From: Rhizobium rhizoryzae
GTDB taxonomy: Bacteria > Pseudomonadota > Alphaproteobacteria > Rhizobiales > Rhizobiaceae
Assembly (NCBI RefSeq): GCF_011046895.1
Contig: NZ_CP049250.1
Location: forward strand, 3,012,501-3,076,500
DNA: 64,000 nucleotides
Direction: 5' to 3'
The notes under the pieces were generated by a model. It ran no database searches. It saw only the letters and a list, made by a program, of their open reading frames with translations, and was not told where the DNA came from. This document shows, one piece after another, positions 57,359 to 64,000 of the stretch. Both the position numbers and the translations under genes were made by a program. Each line of letters begins with the position of its first letter. The stretch's first letter is position 1.

Positions 57359-58846
57359 TCAGCCTTCGTAACGATCCCGGATCAACTGATCGAGCAGGCG
57401 GACGCCATAACCGGAACCCCAGGACTGATTGATCTCGGTCGAGGGAGATGCCATGGCCGTACCTGCAACATCAAGATGCGCCCAGGGAGTTTCTCCAACG
57501 AAGCGCTTGAGGAACTGGGCGGCGGTGATTGAGCCGCCATAGCGGCCACCGGTGTTTTTCATATCGGCGAACTTGGAATCGATCAGCTTGTCGTATTCCT
57601 TGCCGAGCGGCATGCGCCAGACCTTTTCACCGGTCTTCTCTCCAGCGGCAAGAAGTCCTTCGGACAAGGGATCGTCATTGGAGAACAGGCCTGCGTGGAG
57701 ATTGCCGAGTGCGACGACAATAGCCCCAGTCAGGGTCGCAAGGTTTACCATGAATCTCGGCTTGAAGCGGTCGTTGCAGTACCAAAGAGCATCTGCAAGA
57801 ACGAGGCGCCCCTCGGCATCGGTATTGATGATTTCGATGGTCTGGCCCGACATGGATGTGACAATGTCGCCGGGGCGCTGGGCCTTGCCATCGGGCATGT
57901 TTTCCACCAGCCCCAGAATACCGACCGCATTAACCTTTGCCTTGCGAGCCGCCAGTGTATGCATCAGGCCGATGACCGCCGCCGCGCCGCCCATATCGCC
58001 TTTCATGTCTTCCATGTTGGCAGCTGGCTTGATGGATATGCCGCCCGTATCGAAGACCACTCCCTTGCCGACAAAGGCCAGCGGCTTGTCTGAGGCCTTG
58101 CCGCCCTTCCACTGCATGACCGCCAGTCGCGGCGGCCGCTCCGAACCCTGGGCCACGCCCAGCAGCGCACCCATTCCGAGCGCCCTCATCTCGGTTTCAG
58201 TCAGAATTTCGACCTCGACACCAAGTGTGACCAGTGCCTTCGCATGATCGGCGAACTCTATGGGACCAAGGACATTCGGCGGAAGGTTGACGAGTTCGCG
58301 CGCCAGATTGACGCCACCCGCTACCGCTTGCACGTCGCCAAGCAATGCGGCGGCTTCATCCGACACTGCGCTGATGATGGTGACGGAGACGGTCTTCACG
58401 TCGCCTTCTTCATCATCGCCCTTCTTGGTTTTGAACCGGTCGAAGGAATAGGCGCGAAGCAGCATTCCAAGCGCAACGTCCGCGACCTGACGGGGCGTTG
58501 GAACCGTGCCCGGCGCATCAAGATAGACCGCGACTGTCTCGGCTTTTTTGATGAGACTCGCCGCCTTGCCTCCCGCACGCAGCCAATCGTGATCGCTCAG
58601 AGCCTGCGTCTTGCCAAGGCCAATCACAGAGACGCGATCGAAGGGTGATTGATGCGGAGCAATCAAATCCAGCACCGTCATCGATTTTCCATGAAACTTC
58701 GCTACACCCGCAGCCCTTTCGAGGATCTCCGCAGGATCGGCTTCACTTGCCCCTGAAGGCTGCTTCTCATCCGAGGCCTGGAACAGGATTGCAAGATCGG
58801 CCCGCTCCGTGCGGGAGGCAAAACGGATATCGAGTTTGGAAGACAT
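57359..58846 (-). CDS. pepA: Leucyl aminopeptidase (M17)
   Basis: The 495-aa enzyme cleaves N-terminal residues from peptides. The M17 active-site motif [14 protein letters not shown] is present, with metal-binding and catalytic residues in [23 protein letters not shown] lies before the ATG at 58846; a longer in-frame ORF upstream lacks this. In E. coli PepA is also a DNA-binding recombination and regulatory factor; that is not inferable here. Followed by holC. Confidence 0.96.
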   Translation of the reverse strand: MSSKLDIRFASRTERADLAILFQASDEKQPSGASEADPAEILERAAGVAKFHGKSMTVLDLIAPHQSPFDRVSVIGLGKTQALSDHDWLRAGGKAASLIKKAETVAVYLDAPGTVPTPRQVADVALGMLLRAYSFDRFKTKKGDDEEGDVKTVSVTIISAVSDEAAALLGDVQAVAGGVNLARELVNLPPNVLGPIEFADHAKALVTLGVEVEILTETEMRALGMGALLGVAQGSERPPRLAVMQWKGGKASDKPLAFVGKGVVFDTGGISIKPAANMEDMKGDMGGAAAVIGLMHTLAARKAKVNAVGILGLVENMPDGKAQRPGDIVTSMSGQTIEIINTDAEGRLVLADALWYCNDRFKPRFMVNLATLTGAIVVALGNLHAGLFSNDDPLSEGLLAAGEKTGEKVWRMPLGKEYDKLIDSKFADMKNTGGRYGGSITAAQFLKRFVGETPWAHLDVAGTAMASPSTEINQSWGSGYGVRLLDQLIRDRYEG

Positions 58847-59017
58847 GTCTTCTCCGTAGACTAAAGAGGCAGGATTGATTTGACAGGCATTTGGTGTGCA
58901 GGCGCACGGCGACAAGCCCTGAATCGTTCAGGTGTAGTTTACCGCACGGTTCTATCCCTTGCTAGAAGACAGTTCTCGTGGCTATTGTCGGCCGCGATCG
59001 GGGCCGGGAAATAGAAA

Positions 59018-59809
59018 GTGGCGTATATCTTACAATCTAACTCTCTGTCATCTAAGGATGCAGCCGTCGAGTTGTTTCGTCGGCCTGTGACCTGGTTCGT
59101 TTCGTTGTTCGCGCTTTGGTGGATATTGCTCGGCGTGTTCTACGCGTTCCCACAGATCGACCTGTGGGCGGCCAAGGCGTTCTTTCGTGAGAGCGGGTGT
59201 GCACTTGGAAGTACAGATTTAAGGACATGTGGCTACTTTCCGGCGGCGCGGGAGCCAGTCCTGATTTTTGTCCGGAAATTCTACTTCTATGTTCCGATTG
59301 CTGTGGCCATGGTGATCATTCTGCTGATGATCCGCAATTTCCAGCATCACGGAGCTACCTACGATGCGACAAGAACCCGACGCTATTCGGTCGCTCTTCT
59401 GTCTTCGATCCTCGGTCCCTATCTGTTGGTCAACCTGATCCTGAAGACCATATCGGGCCGGCCTCGCCCCTACGAAACAGATCTGTTTGGCGGCACCCAC
59501 GCCTTCGCTTCGGCCGGGACGCTGGATGGATCCTGCTTGTCAAACTGCTCCTTTATATCCGGCGAGGCAGCCGGTGCCGGCTGGCTGGCATGTCTCATTG
59601 TCCTGCTGCCGCCACGTTTGAGAGTCATCTTCGGGCCAGTCATCCTGATGCTGTGTCTTGTCTCGCCCTATCTCAGGGTCGCATTCGGCGGGCACTATCT
59701 ATCGGATGTGACGCTAGGCTTCCTTTCCTCCTGTGTGGTCTATGCTGCGGTCGCGGTGTACTACGAGACACAGAAAGAAAAAAATCGGTGGTCGAAAACG
59801 GCTTTGTGA
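59018..59809 (+). CDS. PAP2-family membrane phosphatase with altered motif 2
   Basis: The 263-aa protein has about six membrane segments and three PAP2 motifs: Lys143 ... Arg150-Pro151 (KTISGRPRP), Ser181-Gly182-Glu183 (SFISGEAAG) and Arg220 ... His226 ... Asp230 (RVAFGGHYLSD). Canonical motif 2 ends SGH; here the His is Glu. Family members dephosphorylate lipid A, undecaprenyl diphosphate or phosphatidylglycerol phosphate; neighbouring lptF-lptG-lptD makes a lipid-A substrate attractive but unproven. The start is GTG at 59018 with GGGAA upstream. Divergent from pepA. Confidence 0.82.
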   Translation: MAYILQSNSLSSKDAAVELFRRPVTWFVSLFALWWILLGVFYAFPQIDLWAAKAFFRESGCALGSTDLRTCGYFPAAREPVLIFVRKFYFYVPIAVAMVIILLMIRNFQHHGATYDATRTRRYSVALLSSILGPYLLVNLILKTISGRPRPYETDLFGGTHAFASAGTLDGSCLSNCSFISGEAAGAGWLACLIVLLPPRLRVIFGPVILMLCLVSPYLRVAFGGHYLSDVTLGFLSSCVVYAAVAVYYETQKEKNRWSKTAL

Positions 59810-59921
59810 GCAGGCAACTGTCGCCTTGACCACATAAATTGCGTAAGAGCCGATTAAGGCGTAGCTCAATTTCATTGGGCTGCGCATGAAGCCGCAGCAA
59901 ATGTTGGCGTATCGGATCCGT

Positions 59922-61097
59922 ATGAAAATACTCGAACTCTACATTTTCCGGCGTGCTTTCCAGATGTTTCTGGTCACATTGGTGCCGGTCCTGACAATCA
60001 TCTGGACGATCCAGGTGTTGGGACGCATCAATCTGGTGACTGATACCGGTCAGTCCATGGGCTCGTTCATGACGTTGGCAACGTTTATCCTGCCAACGAT
60101 CATCCCTGTCGTCCTGCCCTTCGCAATTGTCATCGGCATCACTCAAACGCTGAATGCGATGAACAACGATTCGGAGCTTGCCGTCATCGATGCCGCAGGT
60201 TCTGCACGGTCGATCATCTATCGTCCGGTGATGATCCTTGCGATTACCATGGCAGCATTCTCGTTCCTGATCACGAATTTCGTCGAGCCCGCCGCGCGCG
60301 TCAAAGCGCGCGAAATGGTCGCCGCAGCCTATGCGGATCTTCTGTCTTCGGTCATTGAGGAAAAAACGTTCCGCAGCATTGAGGACGGACTTTACGTCCA
60401 GATCTCCGAGCGGCATTCCGGTCGTGTTCTGACCGGGATTTACATGGTCGACTATCGCGATCCGAACATGGATCTCATCTATTATGCCCGCGAGGGATCG
60501 ATTGCCGAAGACGGCAAGACGCTCACGATGCGCGATGGTGAGGTTCACCGCAAGACGAAGGAAGGTCGCATCTCCATCGTCAAGTTCGTGTCCTATGCAT
60601 TCGATTTGTCCTCCATGACCGAATCGACTGACGGTGCACCTGTGTTTGCCAGTGACAGAAGCCTGTCCTTCCTGCTGAAACCCGACCCGACAGACAAAAC
60701 CTTCCTGTTCTCGCCGGGCAGCTTCCGCTCGGAGTTGCATAGGCGCATGTCCGATTGGCTCTTGCCTGTTGCCTTCGCCCTGATTTCACTGGTCGTGGCA
60801 GGCGGCGCTCGCTCAAGCCGTCGAGCACGACTTCATCCCATGGTCCTGGCGCTCATCTTCTGCTTTACCCTTCGATGGCTCTCGTTCTATGTGACGAATC
60901 TTTCGAAGAACAATCCCGCGGTCACTCCACTCGTCTACGCCGTTCCGATCGGTTTCGGCCTGATATGCGCTTACATGCTGGTGACCAACAGGCAGCTTGC
61001 AATGCCGCGCTTCATTTCGCAGCCACTGGGTCGCCTTTCGGATCTGGCGCGCCGTCGCCTGGCGAGCGTCAACTCGGCACAGGGAGGTTCGCAATGA
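59922..61097 (+). CDS. lptF: LPS export permease LptF
   Basis: The 391-aa inner-membrane subunit of the LptB2FG extractor has three membrane segments at each end (about 10-30, 50-75 and 95-118; then 285-305, 315-335 and 345-365), around the periplasmic jellyroll domain. It begins MKILELYIFRRAFQMFL; the ATG at 59922 is chosen from this family start over an upstream ATG at 59886. It is coupled to lptG by ATGA. Together they pass LPS to LptD in the outer membrane. Confidence 0.93.
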   Translation: MKILELYIFRRAFQMFLVTLVPVLTIIWTIQVLGRINLVTDTGQSMGSFMTLATFILPTIIPVVLPFAIVIGITQTLNAMNNDSELAVIDAAGSARSIIYRPVMILAITMAAFSFLITNFVEPAARVKAREMVAAAYADLLSSVIEEKTFRSIEDGLYVQISERHSGRVLTGIYMVDYRDPNMDLIYYAREGSIAEDGKTLTMRDGEVHRKTKEGRISIVKFVSYAFDLSSMTESTDGAPVFASDRSLSFLLKPDPTDKTFLFSPGSFRSELHRRMSDWLLPVAFALISLVVAGGARSSRRARLHPMVLALIFCFTLRWLSFYVTNLSKNNPAVTPLVYAVPIGFGLICAYMLVTNRQLAMPRFISQPLGRLSDLARRRLASVNSAQGGSQ

Positions 61098-62185
61098 TTG
61101 CAGCGCCGACCCTCAGCCGCTACTTTTTCAAGCGCTACATCATCACTTCCGTCTGGTTCCTGCTCGGCGTCTGCGGCATTATCTTTCTCGCCGATTTCAG
61201 CGAGACGAGCCGTCGCATGTCCGGCTTCGTTGGCTACAGCGTCACCGGCGGCCTGCTGATGAGTGCCCTTCGCCTGCCGCTTATCCTTCAGCAGACCATT
61301 CCGACTCTCACCCTTTTCATCGGCATGACAACGCTGATTGCACTGAACAGGCGCTCGGAACTCGTGGTCACACGCGCAGCAGGCCTTTCCGTCTGGCAGT
61401 TCGTTCTGCCCTTCGTTGCTGGCGCCTTCGTGATCGGTATCGTGACGACGACAGTGATCAATCCCCTCGGCGCCTGGGGCCAGGATCTGGCCACCTCCAT
61501 GGAGACAGACTGGCGCAAGGCTAGCAACGCATCGAAGCCTTCGAACTTTCTGCCGTGGCTGAGACAGATTGATGGGGATAGCGATACGGTTATTGGTGCC
61601 AAGAGCTTTGACAACGGCGGAACGCGTCTATTCAATGTCGTCGTGTTCCATTTTGACAAGAATGGTCGCATCACGCTCCGGCAGGATGCAGACTCGGCGA
61701 CCTTGGAAAATGGTTACTGGAAGCTTAACAACGTTCTCGATACCCGAACCGATGCTCCGGCATCCCGAAAAGAAACGGCGCAGGTTCGGACCAACTTGAA
61801 ACAGGAGTTTCTGCAGGAGTCTCTGTCAAAGCCCGAAAGCGTTGCTTTCTTTAACATTTTACGAAAAATTGAGGTTGCCCGATCCTTCGGTATCTCTACA
61901 AAGGCTCTGGAAACTCAGTTCCATTCGCTCTTGTCCTTGCCGCTCCTCTTGGTGGCAATGACGCTCATTGCAGCAACCGTATCTCTTCGTTTCAGCCGAA
62001 TGGCGCAATCGCGCTCGGTGATTCTGGGTGGAATCGTTTGCGGCTTCGTGCTTTATGTTGTGTCTGTGCTTGTGAAAGCATTTGGGAGTAGCGGTGTCGT
62101 GCCACCTTTCGTAGCAGTCTGGATTCCAGTGATTGTTGCGTTGGCGCTCGGTGCAACGATCCTGCTCCATCAGGAGGATGGCTAG
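61094..62185 (+). CDS. lptG: LPS export permease LptG
   Basis: The 363-aa partner of LptF has the same layout: N-terminal helices (MIAAPTLSRYFFKRYIITS), a central periplasmic region (about 125-270) and three C-terminal helices. The cytoplasmic coupling segment SRFSRMAQSR-like LRFSRMAQSRSVILG lies near residue 300. It starts inside the lptF stop (ATGA) and ends inside the lptD GTG start. Confidence 0.93.
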   Translation: MIAAPTLSRYFFKRYIITSVWFLLGVCGIIFLADFSETSRRMSGFVGYSVTGGLLMSALRLPLILQQTIPTLTLFIGMTTLIALNRRSELVVTRAAGLSVWQFVLPFVAGAFVIGIVTTTVINPLGAWGQDLATSMETDWRKASNASKPSNFLPWLRQIDGDSDTVIGAKSFDNGGTRLFNVVVFHFDKNGRITLRQDADSATLENGYWKLNNVLDTRTDAPASRKETAQVRTNLKQEFLQESLSKPESVAFFNILRKIEVARSFGISTKALETQFHSLLSLPLLLVAMTLIAATVSLRFSRMAQSRSVILGGIVCGFVLYVVSVLVKAFGSSGVVPPFVAVWIPVIVALALGATILLHQEDG

Positions 62186-64000
62186 TGGCGGTAAATGACC
62201 GCGGGAATATCAGACGGCTTTTCGCTGCCCTGCTGACAAGCACGGCTGCGTGTGTTGCGGCTGCCTACCCGTTGCCTGTTTCTGCGCAGGATTCACCCCT
62301 CGCACCCGCAGTTGCCGATGGAGCAAAGATGCTCCTGCGCGCGAATGAACTGACCTACAATCAGGATTCGCAGCGCGTCACGGCAGTCGGTGGCGTTCAG
62401 ATCTATTACAATCGCTACCGCATGGTGGCGCAGCGTGTCGAATACGACCAGAAATCCGGTCGCGTAATGGCGACGGGCAATATCGAGCTGATCGAGCCCG
62501 GTGGAACCCGTGTCTATGCCGATGCGATGGACGTGACGGATAACTTCGGCCAAGGCTTCGTGAACTCGCTTCGCGTCGAAACGACCGATAATACGCGCCT
62601 GGTTGCGGAAAGTGCCGAACAACTTCCCGACGACAAGATGGTGCTGAACAACGGCGTGTACACGGCATGTCTGCCCTGCGCCCAGCGCCCGGACAAAGCC
62701 CCGCTTTGGCAGGTGAAGGCGCAGCGTGTCATCCGTGACGGAAAGGCGCACACCATCCGGCTTGAGCACGCCCAGTTCGAACTGTTCGGCATGCCAATCG
62801 GCTATGTTCCTTTCGTAACGGTTCCCGACGAAACGGTTGAGCGCAAGTCAGGCTTCATCTTCCCGCGCGCCACTGTGACCGACAAACTCGGCGTGGGTCT
62901 GACCGTTCCCTACTACCATGTCTTCTCACCGAGCATGGATGCGACGATCAGCCCAACCTACTACACCAAGCAGGGTCTTCTGCTGCAGGGTGAGGTTCGC
63001 AACCGCTTTGAAAACGGCGACCATACGTTCCGTTTCGCCTATATCGATCAGAAGGATCCGGGCGCCTTCGTGAAGGGCACGAGCGATGAACGTGCCGATC
63101 AGCGTGCCATGGTCGCATCGAAGGCACGGTTCGAGATCAATCCTCGCTGGGCTTTTGGCTGGAATGTCATGGCCCAGACGGACAATAACTTCTCGAAGAC
63201 CTACAAGCTGACCGATGTTGCAGGAACGCCGTTTACCAACGACATCTACCTGACAGGGGTCGGGCAGCGGAACTACTTCGACCTGCACAACTACTATTTC
63301 GATATCCAGGACACGGATGCTCGCCGTACGGCTGAAAAGCAGCAGGCCATCGTTTATCCGTCTCTGGACTATCTCTATTACGCGCCGGAATCGGTCGCGG
63401 GTGGCGAGTTGAAGGTAACCTCCAACTTCACAAACTTGTCGCGCCGCCTTGACGACTTCTACACCGAAGGTACGTCAACGCGTTTCCGTGGCCTGGAAGG
63501 CAGCTACAGCCGCTTCTCCAGCGAGGCGGAATGGAAGCGGACGTTCACAACGGATGAAGGCCTTCTGCTGACGCCGATTCTCGCTGCACGCGGTGATGTG
63601 TTGCGCCACACGGGTGATGCTGCGCCTGGCTTCAACGGCGTGACCTATGCCGGTGGTTTTGAAGGCGACAGCGCGAGCACGCGCTACATGCTGACGGCAG
63701 GTCTTGAGGCACGCTACCCGATCCTGATCGAAGGTGCGGGCAGCAGCCACATCATCGAACCGATGGCGCAGATCTTCGCACGTCCGGATGAGCAACTCGC
63801 CGGTCGCCTGCCCAATGAAGATGCCCAGAGCTTCGTATTCGATGCGACTTCGTTGTTCGACCGGGACAAGTTTTCCGGCTTTGACCGTATCGAAGGCGGC
63901 ACGCGCGCCAATGTCGGCATTCGCTACAACGGCAGCTTCGACAATGGCATCGGCGTTCGCGGTATCTTTGGTCAGTCCTATCGGATCGCAGGCCTGAATT
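62185..64000 (+). CDS. lptD: LPS-assembly protein LptD, C-terminus beyond the window
   Basis: 605 codons are visible and the frame is open to the edge. A signal peptide (about residues 10-33, PLPVSAQDS) is followed by an LptA-like periplasmic domain (RANELTYNQDSQRVTAVGGV, about 50-180) with the CLPCAQR cysteine pair, then the start of the large outer-membrane barrel (FIFPRATVTDKLGVGLTVPYY on). LptD with LptE inserts LPS into the outer leaflet. The start is GTG at 62185, sharing its G with the lptG stop TAG and preceded by AGGAGG. Confidence 0.95.
   Translation, partial: MAVNDRGNIRRLFAALLTSTAACVAAAYPLPVSAQDSPLAPAVADGAKMLLRANELTYNQDSQRVTAVGGVQIYYNRYRMVAQRVEYDQKSGRVMATGNIELIEPGGTRVYADAMDVTDNFGQGFVNSLRVETTDNTRLVAESAEQLPDDKMVLNNGVYTACLPCAQRPDKAPLWQVKAQRVIRDGKAHTIRLEHAQFELFGMPIGYVPFVTVPDETVERKSGFIFPRATVTDKLGVGLTVPYYHVFSPSMDATISPTYYTKQGLLLQGEVRNRFENGDHTFRFAYIDQKDPGAFVKGTSDERADQRAMVASKARFEINPRWAFGWNVMAQTDNNFSKTYKLTDVAGTPFTNDIYLTGVGQRNYFDLHNYYFDIQDTDARRTAEKQQAIVYPSLDYLYYAPESVAGGELKVTSNFTNLSRRLDDFYTEGTSTRFRGLEGSYSRFSSEAEWKRTFTTDEGLLLTPILAARGDVLRHTGDAAPGFNGVTYAGGFEGDSASTRYMLTAGLEARYPILIEGAGSSHIIEPMAQIFARPDEQLAGRLPNEDAQSFVFDATSLFDRDKFSGFDRIEGGTRANVGIRYNGSFDNGIGVRGIFGQSYRIAGLN

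Overview
The window is dense, GC-rich alphaproteobacterial chromosome. Gene content and order point to the Rhizobiaceae (the Rhizobium / Agrobacterium / Sinorhizobium group). The main clues are an ldtR-ldtP pair, hemB-RDD-bpt-parC, ppk-ppx beside perM-hdaA, purM-purN, uvrC-pgsA-moaD-moaE, pepA-holC and lptF-lptG-lptD, plus several small Rhizobiales families (DUF6163, DUF1236, RopB/Omp25-type porin). No tRNA, rRNA, insertion sequence, phage gene or CRISPR array was found by eye. The organism assignment is inference from families and order; no search was run. Fifty-seven protein-coding genes are called. Two are cut by the window edges: the mechanosensitive channel on the left and lptD on the right.

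Layout. 1-4.5 kb holds a DUF3772 mechanosensitive channel (partial), the L,D-transpeptidase ldtP, its MarR-type regulator ldtR and a DUF6163 membrane protein, all on the minus strand. 4.6-10.8 kb holds hemB, an RDD protein, bpt, parC (minus) and an exported protein of unknown function. 10.9-16.9 kb holds a PAS-GGDEF-EAL protein, a glutathione S-transferase, a DUF1236 protein, aspS and a TetR regulator. 17-21.1 kb looks more accessory: an ABA4-like/seven-helix membrane pair diverging from tetR, an MFS transporter and a Tat-exported multicopper oxidase. 21.3-31.3 kb is core: rnd, a membrane nucleotide cyclase, ppk-ppx, perM-hdaA, purM-purN. 31.4-37.9 kb holds a BigR-like ArsR regulator, an alpha/beta hydrolase, a molybdopterin oxidoreductase coupled to nudK, rlmJ, an RNase T2 and a second GST. 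37.9-43.1 kb holds an Omp25-type porin, an SDR coupled to uvrC, pgsA and moaD-moaE. 43.1-48.5 kb is accessory-like: a lone LivH-type permease, a CGNR regulator coupled to a lipoprotein, a DapA-like aldolase, a zinc-dehydrogenase-family reductase, ndk and a third GST. 48.6-59.8 kb holds an ABC-F ATPase, a chemoreceptor, an S9 peptidase, a visibly AT-richer exported protein, a nitroreductase, pepA-holC and a PAP2 phosphatase. The right end is lptF-lptG-lptD.

How the genes work together. Envelope biogenesis is a recurring theme: ldtP and its regulator for peptidoglycan, pgsA for phospholipid, lptFGD for LPS export, the porin and the PAP2 protein. ppk-ppx (polyphosphate) and hdaA (inactivation of DnaA) lie in one co-directional stretch. 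Three loci supply or use molybdenum cofactor or clean up nucleotides: moaD-moaE, the Mo-oxidoreductase and nudK. Several starts overlap the previous stop as ATGA (purN, nudK, uvrC, moaD, the lipoprotein, lptG), which suggests translational coupling.

The observations most worth following are regulatory. A paired operator-like repeat lies between tetR and the ABA4-like operon. A 40-bp near-perfect palindrome lies between the lone LivH-type permease and a CGNR regulator. Three different inverted repeats are packed upstream of a BigR-like ArsR protein that lacks the family's second cysteine.
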